Positions 9,265 to 17,877 of a DNA stretch of 64,000 nt are shown here, piece by piece. Under the pieces are notes generated by a model. That model did no database searches and was not told the origin of the DNA. It saw only the letters and a list, made by a program, of their open reading frames with translations. Positions within the stretch are counted from its first letter, which is position 1. Each line of letters begins with the position of its first letter. The translations under genes were made by a program, and so were the position numbers. Source of the DNA: Alphaproteobacteria bacterium (GTDB lineage: Bacteria; Pseudomonadota; Alphaproteobacteria; Caulobacterales; Caulobacteraceae); assembly GCA_018821435.1 (NCBI GenBank), contig JAHJME010000012.1, positions 327,736 through 391,735 of the forward strand, read 5' to 3'.

Positions 9265-9465
9265 ATGACCGACGCTACTTACGTCGCCTTCGTGCCCAAC
9301 GGCAAAAGCGCGAAGCTGCGCTCGTTGCTGCAGGGCGAAGACACCGGCGCGCTCACCTGGCGCGAACGCAAGGTCATGTTCGGCAGCGAGTTCTATTTCT
9401 CGGGCCCGCCCAAACTCGCCCGCGCCACCCACGCCTACATCAGCCAGTGGGTCGTCACGCACTAA
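9265..9465 (+). CDS. Small hypothetical protein (66 aa)
   Basis: Opens MTDATYVAFVPNGK and is soluble, mildly basic, with no signal or membrane segment. The ATG at 9265 has GGAG eight nt upstream, which argues for real translation; in-frame codons upstream to 9139 look non-coding. The middle contains TWRERKVMFGSEFYFSGP. I do not recognise a family. It is divergent from the acylase gene and is followed by a palindromic repeat. Confidence 0.65.
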   Translation: MTDATYVAFVPNGKSAKLRSLLQGEDTGALTWRERKVMFGSEFYFSGPPKLARATHAYISQWVVTH

Positions 9466-9480
9466 TCTTCCCAGCCGTCT

Positions 9481-9627
9481 TGGCGCGTAAGCGCCCTCAA
9501 AATCCGTCCACGAACCACACGAAAAGCACGAACGGTCCGTGGCGCGGCGAAGCTCGTTCGAATCTCGGCGTGTTCGTGTGGTTCGTGTGGTTCGTGGACA
9601 AGAAAAACGGCGCCTGCGGCGCGCGCC
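9481..9627. repeat. Palindromic element family A, copy 1
   Basis: A ~147-bp imperfect inverted repeat filling the gap between two convergent genes. Outer short hairpins (TGGCGCGTAAGCGCCC at 9481 and GGCGCCTGCGGCGC at 9609) flank arms built of repeated CCACGAACCACACGAA-type units at 9506-9533 and their complement GTTCGTGTGGTTCGTGG at 9569-9599. Compared with the copies at 30837, 32805 and 63317 it lies in the opposite orientation. It may act as a bidirectional terminator or RNA-stabilising hairpin. Confidence 0.8.
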
Positions 9628-9635
9628 GAACGGCC

Positions 9636-10406
9636 CTACTTCACCTCGATCTTCTCGATCCGCCACTTGAGCTGCTCGGCCGTCGCGCCGGGCACGTTGT
9701 TCACCCGCCGCAGCGTGGCCTTGCCCGAGGCGTGGTACTCGCCGCCCGTCGCGTAGCGCCCGTACAGCACGACCGGAACCTCGACGAACAGCGACCCCGC
9801 CGCCCCCTCGATCTGCCCCGGCCCGCCGGTCTGGGCATGCAGGCTGGCGAAGGGCTTCAGGTCCTCCTCGCGCCCGTCGACCCTCAGCTTCGCCGCCTCC
9901 GCCGTCCGGCCGCTCTCCACCAGCGCGTAATAGGTCTGCAGCACATTGGATGCGCCCTGGGCGCTCTCCGGCGTGAACGGCCGCTCGTCCAGCGGCGTGC
10001 GGTCGTCCGGCAACCCGCCGGGCGTGCCGGGCGCGGGCGGCTCCACCGGCGCGCGGGCCGGCGGCACGCAGGTCACGCCCGGATCGGCGGCGATGTCCTC
10101 GCCGGGCTTCAGCGGCGCCAGCATCCCCTCGTCGCCCTTGGTCCACCACTGCAGCGCGTCGCCGGTGTAGCGCGCACCGCTGCCCGACTGGGCGACCTTC
10201 AGCAGGTGGGTGCTGCCGCCAAGCTTCAGCTGCGCCGTCTGGCTGTCGGTATAGAGCGCGCTCACCGTCCGCCCGTCCGAACAGACGTAGTGGACCCAGG
10301 GGATCGACACCGTCTTCGGCTCCGACGTGGGCGAGATCGGCGCGTCGGGCTTCGAACAGGCCGCCAGGGCCAGGAGCGGGATCAGGAACAGGCTGGTCTT
10401 CATCAT
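9636..10406 (-). CDS. Lipoprotein with MliC lysozyme-inhibitor domain
   Basis: A 256-residue lipoprotein: signal peptide with lipobox LALAAC (Cys at about residue 18). Residues 38-100 match the MliC/PliC family (VHYVCSDGRTVSALYTD, then STHLLKVAQSGSGARYT and LQWWTKGDEGML), which binds and inhibits C-type lysozyme through conserved Ser/Lys residues. A proline-rich linker (about 115-140) leads to a second domain of ~110 residues that I do not recognise, ending QLKWRIEKIEVK. It should sit in the inner or outer membrane facing the periplasm. MMKT at 10406 or MKT at 10403 are equivalent starts next to GGGTGGG. Confidence 0.8.
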   Translation of the reverse strand: MMKTSLFLIPLLALAACSKPDAPISPTSEPKTVSIPWVHYVCSDGRTVSALYTDSQTAQLKLGGSTHLLKVAQSGSGARYTGDALQWWTKGDEGMLAPLKPGEDIAADPGVTCVPPARAPVEPPAPGTPGGLPDDRTPLDERPFTPESAQGASNVLQTYYALVESGRTAEAAKLRVDGREEDLKPFASLHAQTGGPGQIEGAAGSLFVEVPVVLYGRYATGGEYHASGKATLRRVNNVPGATAEQLKWRIEKIEVK

Positions 10407-10428
10407 CCCACCCTAACGCACGAACCGA

Positions 10429-11166
10429 TCAGGCGTCGCCGTCCGCCAGCATCCGCAGCGCATCGGGCTTTTCCACCCGCATCTCGGTCAGCGAGACCTG
10501 GCGGATCAACCCCCCGCGCTTCAGCCGCGTCAGCGTCCGGCTGACCGTCTCCAGCGTCAGCCCCAGGTAGTCCGCCATCTCGGACCGCGTCATCGGCAGA
10601 CGCACCAAGCCCGCCGGCCCCGGCCGCAGCGGATCGGCCCCCGGCAGGTCCAGCAGGAACGACGCCACCCGCTCGATCGCCGTCTTCCGGGCCAGCAGCA
10701 GCATCTGCCGCCGCGCCGCCGCCAGTTCGTCGCCCGCCCGCGCCAGCAAGGCCGCCTCCAGCTCGCGCCGCTCGGCCATCAACGCCCGGTACGCCACCTT
10801 GCGGAACCGGCAGACGGTCGTGGCCTCGATCGCCTCGCCCGACAGCGAATGGGCCTCGGCGGGATCCAGCCCGATGAAGTCCCCGGCGAACAGGAAGCCC
10901 GCGATATGCCGCCGCCCATCGGCCAGCAGCCGATAGGTCCGCACGGATCCCGAGGTGACGTTGAAGACATGGGTCGCCGGGTCACCCTCGCGGAACAGCG
11001 CCTGCCCCGGCGCCAGCGTCACCGTCTCGGCCAGGGCGTCCAGCCGGTGCAGGTCGGCGTCCGGCACGCTGGCGCACACGCTGAACGGCCGCGCGGCGCA
11101 GTGCGCGCACCCGCCCCCGCCGCGCCGCTGCGCACAGTCCGCCGGCAATCCCTGAAGCTCGATCAC
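10429..11166 (-). CDS. FNR-type oxygen-sensing transcriptional regulator
   Basis: A 245-residue Crp/FNR protein. The N-terminus has the C-x2-C-x7-C cluster motif (Cys20, 23, 31) of FnrN/FnrL proteins plus Cys119 in the cyclic-nucleotide-binding-like domain, so it should bind an oxygen-labile [4Fe-4S] cluster. The HTH near residue 190 reads MTRSEMADYLGLTLETVSR, with the E..SR recognition residues that read TTGAT half-sites. GTG 11166 is chosen because AAGGG precedes it and the frame upstream overlaps non-coding DNA. A perfect FNR box lies 61 bp upstream, between this gene and a divergent small gene, implying autoregulation. Confidence 0.92.
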   Translation of the reverse strand: MIELQGLPADCAQRRGGGGCAHCAARPFSVCASVPDADLHRLDALAETVTLAPGQALFREGDPATHVFNVTSGSVRTYRLLADGRRHIAGFLFAGDFIGLDPAEAHSLSGEAIEATTVCRFRKVAYRALMAERRELEAALLARAGDELAAARRQMLLLARKTAIERVASFLLDLPGADPLRPGPAGLVRLPMTRSEMADYLGLTLETVSRTLTRLKRGGLIRQVSLTEMRVEKPDALRMLADGDA

Positions 11167-11226
11167 GGCCCTTAAGTCGCTGACCCGACGCCGCCGCGCA
11201 ATCCCGCCTTGCGCCGCACGGTGCGT

Positions 11227-11240
11227 TTGATCTGGATCAA
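11227..11240. promoter_or_regulatory. Perfect FNR box (anaerobox)
   Basis: TTGAT-CTGG-ATCAA is the full FNR/FixK palindrome. It is centred between the divergent fnr-type gene (start 11166) and a 35-aa membrane protein (start 11293), 53 bp before the latter's ATG, a distance compatible with activation from a -40 type position. Confidence 0.88.
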
Positions 11241-11292
11241 GGCCGAGGTCGCCGGTCCGCGGCATCACGCTCCCAGAAAAAGGAGCCACCCC

Positions 11293-11400
11293 ATGCCCGC
11301 CGAATCCATCCCCGTCATCGTCGCGGTCTTCGCCCTGTTCGGATCTTTCATGGTCGTCCTGGCCAGCGTCCACATCTGGTCCAACCAGAAGCCCCGGTAG
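11293..11400 (+). CDS. 35-aa single-pass membrane protein, probable FNR target
   Basis: Starts MPAESIPVIVAVFALFGSFM and ends in a basic NQKPR tail: one hydrophobic helix (about residues 6-28) with a short polar C-terminus. ATG 11293 has AGGAG eight nt upstream, ideal spacing. The gene is too small for most ORF callers but has its own FNR box. By analogy with small CcoS/CydX-like proteins it may accompany an oxidase or other membrane complex under low oxygen; that role is inference. Confidence 0.75.
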   Translation: MPAESIPVIVAVFALFGSFMVVLASVHIWSNQKPR

Positions 11401-11417
11401 GATCCGTTCAACCCCTT

Positions 11418-11544
11418 CCGCTCATCCCGGCGAAGGCCGGGACCCATATCTCGAAGCTGGAAGTCGGATTGGACGGGCTCAGCGCGCCTGGAGCCCACCC
11501 CTGAGCTCTTCCATATCGGTCCCGGCCTTCGCCGGGATGAGCGG
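11418..11544. repeat. 27-bp perfect inverted repeat (CCCGGCGAAGGCCGGGA family)
   Basis: Arms 11418-11444 and 11518-11544 are exact reverse complements over 27 bp, each containing the CCCGGCGAAGGCCGGGA core that is itself nearly palindromic; the ~73-bp centre is unrelated. The core is a common dispersed repeat in Caulobacterales-like genomes. It lies between the 35-aa gene (plus) and the HWE kinase (minus), so it can serve as a bidirectional terminator. Confidence 0.85.
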
Positions 11545-11559
11545 CATCAAGTACGGACC

Positions 11560-12696
11560 CTAGGCCGCCTGCGGCATGTTCGAGGCGAAACTCGCCCGCG
11601 TGATCGCGACGCTCAGCCCGCTCGCCGAACTGGTCACGTCCATCCGCGCGTCCAACTGCTTCACCAGCGCCTGGACGATGACCGTGCCCAGGCCGCCCTT
11701 GGTCTCGGCGACGTCGTCCAGGTCCTTGCCGACGCCATTGTCCGAGACGACCAGCTTCCAGTCCTCGCCCCTGCTCTCGTAGGTCACCATCACCAGCGAA
11801 CCGGCCTTGTCCGTCGGGAAGGCATACTTCAGCGCGTTGATCACCAGTTCGGTGACGATCAGGCCCATGCTCACGGCCTGCGCCGACGTCGCCATGCCCT
11901 GATCGGCCATCACCCGCAGGGCGATCGGCTGGTTCTCCCCGATCATCGAGGCGCCCAGGCTGTCGCACAGCTTGGTCAGGTACGAGCCGACCTCGATCTG
12001 CTCGATACCCTCCGTGGCGTGCAGGTGCGACTGGACGCTGGCCACCGACATCACCCGCTGATGGGCGTCGCGCAGGTGGCGGCGGGTTTCCTCGGACGTC
12101 ACCTGCCGGGCCTTGATCATCAGGATGCTGGCGATGATCTGCAGGCTGTTGGCGACCCGGTGCTCCATCTCCTGCAGCAAGGTCTGCTTCTGCCGCAGCA
12201 GGTCCTCGGTCCGCTCGTGCCGGAGGTCGCGGGCGCGTTCCAGGGATCGACGGTCGGTCACGTCGGTGAACGCCAGCAGGATCGCGATATCCGGGCTGGT
12301 CTCGTAGATCACCTTGCGCGCGTTCAGCAGCATGGTGCGCCGCCCGATGGTCGGGAAGTCATGGACGACCTCGAAGCCGTCCATCTCCGCAAGCTCCGGG
12401 ATGATGGTCTCCAGCAACAGCCGCAGCCCGGGAATATCCCACTGGCCGTCGCCCAGGCTGTACAGCAGCCGCCCCGTCGTCTGGGCGGGATCGACCTTGA
12501 AGATGTCGTAGAACGAGCGGCTGGCCGCCACCACGTGGAACTCCGCATCCAGAACCAGCAGCGGCTCATGGATCGTGTTCACGATGGCCTGGGCCAGCGT
12601 CTGGGCGCTCTCGAGTCCTGGCAGGCTAGTGGGCAACGTTAAGCCGATCTCGGCCACGGACGGCCGCGACTCCGCGATCCGGAGCCTGAGGCCCAT
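11560..12696 (-). CDS. PAS-domain HWE/HisKA_2-type sensor histidine kinase
   Basis: A 378-residue soluble kinase. Residues 30-150 form a PAS domain (EPLLVLDAEFHVVAASRSFYD). The transmitter has the HisKA_2 H-box LLQEMEHRVANSLQIIASIL with His179, N-box VTELVINALKYAF and a short G-box VSDNGVGKD...GGLGTVIV. This subclass includes LovK/PhyK kinases of the alphaproteobacterial general stress response, but no phyR/nepR/ecfG genes are nearby. The PAS lacks the NCRFLQ motif of LOV domains, so light sensing is not suggested. The ATG at 12696 has only a weak ribosome site; GTG at codon 14 is an alternative. Confidence 0.88.
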   Translation of the reverse strand: MGLRLRIAESRPSVAEIGLTLPTSLPGLESAQTLAQAIVNTIHEPLLVLDAEFHVVAASRSFYDIFKVDPAQTTGRLLYSLGDGQWDIPGLRLLLETIIPELAEMDGFEVVHDFPTIGRRTMLLNARKVIYETSPDIAILLAFTDVTDRRSLERARDLRHERTEDLLRQKQTLLQEMEHRVANSLQIIASILMIKARQVTSEETRRHLRDAHQRVMSVASVQSHLHATEGIEQIEVGSYLTKLCDSLGASMIGENQPIALRVMADQGMATSAQAVSMGLIVTELVINALKYAFPTDKAGSLVMVTYESRGEDWKLVVSDNGVGKDLDDVAETKGGLGTVIVQALVKQLDARMDVTSSASGLSVAITRASFASNMPQAA

Positions 12697-12749
12697 CCTA
12701 AGCTATGCAGTGGGAAATGTCGCAGCGGCCAAGCCCGCGTCGAATGCGC

Positions 12750-12920
12750 CTACTTCTTCAGCCAGGGCTTGGACTTCGACTGCGACCGCGCGGCGGCGGT
12801 GCTTTCGTGCTCCAGCCGGCCGCCGGGCGGGCCGCCCTTGGCCTGGGCCGCCTTCTTCAGGCGCATCGCCTTCTGCATCGGCGTCTCGCCGTCCGGAGCG
12901 TCGTCCTTGGTGTCGGCCAT
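12750..12920 (-). CDS. Small basic hypothetical protein (56 aa)
   Basis: MADTKDDAPDGETPMQKAMR followed by a lysine/alanine-rich helix and a basic tail ending KSKPWLKK. ATG 12920 has GGAG at good spacing, and the reading frame upstream has no conserved look. It is soluble and probably partly disordered. I cannot assign a function; similar short K/A-rich proteins are common beside stress genes in this order. Confidence 0.6.
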   Translation of the reverse strand: MADTKDDAPDGETPMQKAMRLKKAAQAKGGPPGGRLEHESTAAARSQSKSKPWLKK

Positions 12921-13050
12921 CGTCTTGCTCCTGGAATCCGCCGACAAGCCTAACCTGTCCGTCGCGCATGTCGCGCAGAAACGCTGCCCGCCGCGCCGAC
13001 GTTGCGCTTCGCGGGCGGCTTGCTAGTCATGGCGCAACACAGGGGCCCCC

Positions 13051-16000
13051 ATGAATCTCAAGCTTGCCGCCGTCCTCCTCGCGTCCGTGGCCGTCTCGCC
13101 CGCCCTGGCCCAGACGCCGCCGACGACCCAGGCTCCCGCCGCCGCCTCGGCCAAGCCCGCCAAGTGGGACGTCAGCAATCCCCCGGGCGCCGTCATCCGC
13201 CAGGTCCCGATCAGCGTGGACGAAGGCACCTGGATGAACGTCGATGTCAGCCCGGACGGCAAGACGATCGCCTTCGACCTGCTGGGCGACATCTACCTCA
13301 TGCCCCTCGCCGGCGGCGCGCCGACCCGGATCGCCGAGGGCTTGGCCTGGGAGGTGCAGCCGCGCTTCTCGCCGGACGGCAAGCGTATCGCCTTCACCTC
13401 CGACCGGGGCGGCGGCGACAACATCTGGATCATGAACGTCGACGGCTCCGACAAGCGCCAGGTGACCAAGGAGGACTTCCGCCTCCTCAACCAGCCCACC
13501 TGGAGCCCCGACGGCCAGTTCATCGCCGCCAAGAAGCACTTCACCACGGGCCGCTCGCTCGGGACCGGCGAGGTCTGGCTCTACCACGTGTCCGGCGGCG
13601 CGGGCGTGCCGCTGGTCAAGAAGCCGAACGAGCGCCACCAGAAGGAACTGGGCGAGCCCACCTACGCCCCCGACGGCAAGTCGATCCTCTACACGCGCAA
13701 CATCACGCCCGGCCCGATCTTCGAATACGCCCAGGACTCGAACACCGACCTGTTCAACATCGAGCGCTACGAGATCGAGACAGGCGAGGTCTCCACCGTC
13801 GCCTCCGGCCCCGGCGGCTCGGTCCGCCCGACCCCCTCGCCGGACGGCAAGAAGATCGCCTTCGTCCGCCGCGAGAACACCCGCTCCAAGCTCTATGTGA
13901 AGGACCTGACCTCCGGCGTGGAGCGCAGGGTCTACGACGCCCTCGACCAGGACGTTCAGGAGACCTGGGCGGTCCAGGGCCTCTACCCCAACATGGCCTG
14001 GACGCCCGACAACAAGAGCGTCGTCTTCTGGGCCGGCGGCAAGCTGCGCCGCGTCGACACCGACGGCGCCAATGGCGCGGTGATCCCCTTCAAGGTCGCC
14101 GACACCCGCAGCCTGATCGACGGTCCGCACCCGAAGATCCAGGTCTCGCCCGACACCTTCGCCACCAAGATGGTCCGCTTCGCCGCCGTCTCGCCCGACG
14201 GCCGCCAGGTGGTCTTCGAGAGCCTGGGCAAGCTCTATGTGAAGTCCATGGCCGGCGGCGAACCCAAGCGCCTGACCAAGGGCGACGAGCCCAGCTTCGA
14301 GCTGTTCCCCGCCTGGTCGCGCGACGGCAGGACCATCGCCTTCGTCGCCTGGACGGACACGGGCCTGGGACGGATCCGCACCGTCGGCGCGGCCGGCGGC
14401 CAGGCGCGCGACGTCACCAAGGATCCCGGCCACTACGCCCGCCCGGCCTTCTCCCCCGACGGCAAGACCATCGTCTTCGAGAAGGGCCAGGGCGGCTTCC
14501 TGACCTCCCGCGACTGGTCCGAGAACCCTGGCGTCTACCGCATCGCCGCCTCGGGCGGGACGCCGGCGCGGATCGCCCGCGACACCGCCGCGCCCCAGTT
14601 CGGCGCCTCCAACGACCGCGTCTTCATGACCGCCTCCGACGGCGGCAAGCAGCAGCTCATCTCCACCGACCTGAACGGCGAGGCCAAGCGCGTCCACGCC
14701 CAGGGCGAGCTGGTCACCGACTTCGCCGTCTCGCCCGACGGCCGCGCGTTCGCCTTCCGCCAGAACTACGAGGCCCTGGTCATGCCCCTGATGCCGGGCG
14801 GCCAGGAGGTGCCGGTCGACCTCAAGGGCGGCCCGATGCCGGTCACTCGCGCCTCGTCCGGCGGCGCCGACTGGATCCACTGGACCAACGGCGGCGCGGC
14901 CCTGCACTGGACCATGGGCCCGACGGTCTACAGCGCTCAGACCGCCGCCCTCTTCCGCGACGCCCCTGCGCCTGAGAACGCGCCCAAGTTCGAACCGCCC
15001 AAGACCGGCGTCTCGCTCTCGATGCAGGTGGCCGCCGATCGTCCCACCGGCACGGTCGCCCTGGTCGGCGCTCGGGTCGTCACCATGGCCAAGGCCGACG
15101 GCGGCGTGATCGACGACGGCGTGGTCGTGATCACCGGCGGCCGCATCGTCGCGGTCGGCAAGCGTGGCGAGGTCCAGATCCCCGCCGGCGCCAAGACCGT
15201 CGACCTCGCCGGCAAGACCATCATCCCCGGCCTGGTCGACGCCCACGCCCACGGACCCCAGGGCGTGGACGAGCTGGTGCCGCAGCAGAACTGGTCGCTG
15301 ATGGTCAACCTGGCCCTGGGCACGACCACCATCCACGACCCGTCCAGCCGCGCCGCCGAGATCTTCACCGCCGCCGAGATGCAGCGCGCCGGCAAGATCG
15401 TCGGCCCGCACATCTTCTCCACCGGCGAGATCGTCTACGGCGCCAAACAGGCCCGCAGCTACGCCCAGATCGACAGCTACGACGACGCCCTGGCCCACGT
15501 GCGACGCCTCAAGGCCGAGGGCGCCCAGAGTATCAAGAACTACAACCAGCCCCGCCGCGAACAGCGCCAGCAGCTGATCCAGGCCGCCCGCGACGAGAAC
15601 ATGGAAGTGGTGGCCGAGGGCGGCGCCCTGTTCGGCCAGGACATGAACATCATCGCCGACGGCAACTCGACGCTGGAGCACAACATCCCCCAGCTGGCTC
15701 TCTACGAGGACGTGCTCAGCTTCTTCAGCCAGTCGAAGACGAACTACACGCCGACCCTGGTCGTCACCTTCGGCGGCCTGGCCGCCGACCCCTACTGGCG
15801 CGCCCACACCGACGTCTTCGACCAGCCGATCCTGAAAGCCCACATCCCGCCGGCCCAGCTCGAGGCCGACAACGCGCGCCGCGCCATCGCGCCCGAGGAT
15901 CAGTACGTCGACGACGACAGCGCGCGCGAGGCCCGCAAGCTGGCCAAGCGCGGCGTCCTGGTCTCCATCGGCGCCCACGGCCAGCAGGCCGGCATCGGCC

Positions 16001-16293
16001 CGCACTGGGAGCTGTGGTCCTTCGTCCGCGGCGGCATGACCCCGATGGAGGCGCTGCAGGCCGGCACCATCGTGCCCGCGAAGTCCTTAGGGATGGACGC
16101 CGACATCGGCAGCCTCGAAGCCGGCAAGCTGGCCGACCTCGTGGTCCTGGACGCCGACCCCACGACCGACATCCGCAACTCCGAGAAGGTCCACCGCGTC
16201 ATGGTTGGCGGACGGATGTACGATCCCCTGACCCTGAACGAGGTCGTCACCGGCGACCGCAAGCGCACCGCGTGGTGGTGGGAAAAGAAATGA
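13051..16293 (+). CDS. Secreted amidohydrolase with N-terminal TolB-like beta-propeller
   Basis: A 1080-residue exported protein. A signal peptide (cleavage after SPALA, about residue 20) precedes a long PD40/TolB propeller (residues 50-640) built of repeats such as VSPDGKTIAFD, FSPDGKRIAFTSDRG and SPDGRQVVFES. Residues 670-1070 form an amidohydrolase domain with the metal motif LVDAHAHGPQG, further histidines in NSTLEHNI and VSIGAHGQQAG, and the closing GKLADLVVLDADP. It probably hydrolyses a peptide-like or cyclic amide substrate in the periplasm. The downstream gene overlaps by ATGA, so the pair is coupled. Confidence 0.92.
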   Translation: MNLKLAAVLLASVAVSPALAQTPPTTQAPAAASAKPAKWDVSNPPGAVIRQVPISVDEGTWMNVDVSPDGKTIAFDLLGDIYLMPLAGGAPTRIAEGLAWEVQPRFSPDGKRIAFTSDRGGGDNIWIMNVDGSDKRQVTKEDFRLLNQPTWSPDGQFIAAKKHFTTGRSLGTGEVWLYHVSGGAGVPLVKKPNERHQKELGEPTYAPDGKSILYTRNITPGPIFEYAQDSNTDLFNIERYEIETGEVSTVASGPGGSVRPTPSPDGKKIAFVRRENTRSKLYVKDLTSGVERRVYDALDQDVQETWAVQGLYPNMAWTPDNKSVVFWAGGKLRRVDTDGANGAVIPFKVADTRSLIDGPHPKIQVSPDTFATKMVRFAAVSPDGRQVVFESLGKLYVKSMAGGEPKRLTKGDEPSFELFPAWSRDGRTIAFVAWTDTGLGRIRTVGAAGGQARDVTKDPGHYARPAFSPDGKTIVFEKGQGGFLTSRDWSENPGVYRIAASGGTPARIARDTAAPQFGASNDRVFMTASDGGKQQLISTDLNGEAKRVHAQGELVTDFAVSPDGRAFAFRQNYEALVMPLMPGGQEVPVDLKGGPMPVTRASSGGADWIHWTNGGAALHWTMGPTVYSAQTAALFRDAPAPENAPKFEPPKTGVSLSMQVAADRPTGTVALVGARVVTMAKADGGVIDDGVVVITGGRIVAVGKRGEVQIPAGAKTVDLAGKTIIPGLVDAHAHGPQGVDELVPQQNWSLMVNLALGTTTIHDPSSRAAEIFTAAEMQRAGKIVGPHIFSTGEIVYGAKQARSYAQIDSYDDALAHVRRLKAEGAQSIKNYNQPRREQRQQLIQAARDENMEVVAEGGALFGQDMNIIADGNSTLEHNIPQLALYEDVLSFFSQSKTNYTPTLVVTFGGLAADPYWRAHTDVFDQPILKAHIPPAQLEADNARRAIAPEDQYVDDDSAREARKLAKRGVLVSIGAHGQQAGIGPHWELWSFVRGGMTPMEALQAGTIVPAKSLGMDADIGSLEAGKLADLVVLDADPTTDIRNSEKVHRVMVGGRMYDPLTLNEVVTGDRKRTAWWWEKK

Positions 16294-16682
16294 GCGACGA
16301 CCCTATCGACGCCGGCTTCGACACCGACGACTGGCAGCGCCTGACCCCCTTCACCGGCCGCGTCGCCAACCTGGACGACGTCCAGGCGCGCAAGGCCATC
16401 TTCGCGCTGAGCGACACGCGCAACGGCAGGGCCATCGAGATGGACCTGCCCCAGCCGGTGATCTGGTGGGCCGACGACGGCGAACAGGCGGCCATCGCGG
16501 TCCAGGCCGAGGCCCACGACGGCGACGACGGCGAGACCATGGAGGTCCTGGGCCTCATCCTGCCCGATGGCGAAGGCGCCGTGGCCCTGCTGGAGGACGT
16601 CGACCTGGTCGACGACACCGACCCAACCTGGCGCGGCCTGGTCGAAGCCGCCGTCGGCGACGAAACCGGCGACGACGACTAG
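16290..16682 (+). CDS. Acidic hypothetical protein
   Basis: A 130-residue very acidic cytoplasmic protein (many Asp/Glu, ends GDETGDDD) with no signal or membrane segment. ATG 16290 overlaps the amidohydrolase stop by ATGA, so it is translated from the same message. A hydrophobic middle block (GRAIEMDLPQPVIWWADDGEQ) suggests a small folded domain. I do not recognise the family; the coupling hints at an accessory or unrelated rider gene. Confidence 0.7.
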   Translation: MSDDPIDAGFDTDDWQRLTPFTGRVANLDDVQARKAIFALSDTRNGRAIEMDLPQPVIWWADDGEQAAIAVQAEAHDGDDGETMEVLGLILPDGEGAVALLEDVDLVDDTDPTWRGLVEAAVGDETGDDD

Positions 16683-16689
16683 CCGCCGC

Positions 16690-17877
16690 TCAACGCGCGA
16701 GCCGGCTCAGGTTGAACACCACCCCGTCCGTCTCGTCCGCCGCCTCGCACAGCCGGTCGCGGCCCGTCCGCTTGGCCTCGTAGGCGGCTATGTCGGCCCG
16801 GCGCATCAGGTCCGACAGCGTCTCGTCCGGACGCCGTTGCGCGATGCCGCAGCTGGCCGTCACCCGCGGCAGGTCCAGCGGCAGGCTGGACAGCGCCGCC
16901 CGCAGCGGCTCGATCCGCCGGCGCGTCTCGGCGGCGGACAACCCCTGCAGCAGCAGCGCGAACTCCTCCCCGCCCATCCGGCAGACCAGGGCGCCGGCCG
17001 GCGCGCCGCCGCGCAGCACGCTGGCCGTGGCGGCGATCACCGCATCGCCCACCTCGTGGCCGTGCACGTCGTTGATGTGCTTGAAATGATCCAGGTCGAA
17101 CACCGCCGCCGAGACCGGTCGCCCCGCCGCCTGGGCGCCGCTCACCAGCGTCTGCGCCAGCCGGTCGAAGCCCCGCCGGTTCAGCAGCCCCGACAGCGGA
17201 TCGGTCTCGGACGCCACCTGCGATTCCGTGATCGCCTTCTGCGCCACGATCAGCAGCATCAGCAGCCCCGCCGCCAGCAGCAGGATCCCCGTGCTCACCT
17301 GCGAGACCATGGCGTAGGGCGACTGCGTATAGGTCGCCAGCGTCCGCCCGGCGCCGAACGCCAGGGACAGCACCGGCTTGATCATCAGGTTGGCCGCGAT
17401 CAGCGCGAACACCGCCCCCAGCGCCAGGGTCAGCGGCCGCCCGCCCACCTCCAGCTTCAGCACCGTCCGCGCCGCCAGCACCGCCGCCAGCGCGAACGGG
17501 ATCTGGTAGGCCAGGCCATAGGCCAGCGTCTCCTGCGGCTCCGGATTGAGCGAGGCGCGGCTCAGCAGGCCCAGCGCCAGGATGACCGACACCGCCCACC
17601 ACGGCGCCTTCGCCCCATGAAACAGCGGATAGGCGATCGAGACCGACAGGGTCGCCATCAGGAAGCTGACGTAGCTGATCCACTCGGTCACGACCGGGGC
17701 GCCGAGGCTGCCCGCCGCCAGGTCGCTGAGCGGCGACACCATGCCGATGAGGTAGCAGACGGCGAAGCCCAGCGCCGCGCGCTGCGACGGGTTGGCGATG
17801 GCCAGGATCGCATAGCCGCCCGAGAACAGGCACGCGACGCCGATATTGACGACCAGTACGCCTTCCGCGCCGTTCAC
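16690..17877 (-). CDS. Membrane-bound GGDEF diguanylate cyclase
   Basis: About 395 residues with some six to seven N-terminal transmembrane helices (residues 5-210), then a GGDEF domain: TDPLSGLLNRRGFDRL, FDLDHFKHINDVHGHEVGD and the active-site RMGGEEFALLL. The GGEEF variant is catalytically competent, so cyclic-di-GMP synthesis is expected; no RxxD inhibitory site is seen in front of it. Three GTG codons in a row (17883, 17880, 17877) follow a GGAG; 17877 is taken for spacing. The membrane part is a MHYT/MASE-like sensor I cannot place further. Converges on the preceding gene with 7 bp between stops. Confidence 0.88.
   Translation of the reverse strand: MNGAEGVLVVNIGVACLFSGGYAILAIANPSQRAALGFAVCYLIGMVSPLSDLAAGSLGAPVVTEWISYVSFLMATLSVSIAYPLFHGAKAPWWAVSVILALGLLSRASLNPEPQETLAYGLAYQIPFALAAVLAARTVLKLEVGGRPLTLALGAVFALIAANLMIKPVLSLAFGAGRTLATYTQSPYAMVSQVSTGILLLAAGLLMLLIVAQKAITESQVASETDPLSGLLNRRGFDRLAQTLVSGAQAAGRPVSAAVFDLDHFKHINDVHGHEVGDAVIAATASVLRGGAPAGALVCRMGGEEFALLLQGLSAAETRRRIEPLRAALSSLPLDLPRVTASCGIAQRRPDETLSDLMRRADIAAYEAKRTGRDRLCEAADETDGVVFNLSRLAR

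Noticed and set aside
9466..9635. Repeated CACGAAC units as a possible CRISPR or tandem array
   Set aside because: Units are 6-9 bp, without regular spacers, and form one inverted repeat; no cas genes are near.
13027..16005. A 992-aa minus-strand frame inside the amidohydrolase gene
   Set aside because: Val/Asp/Gly/Ala low-complexity composition with no motif; an antisense shadow.
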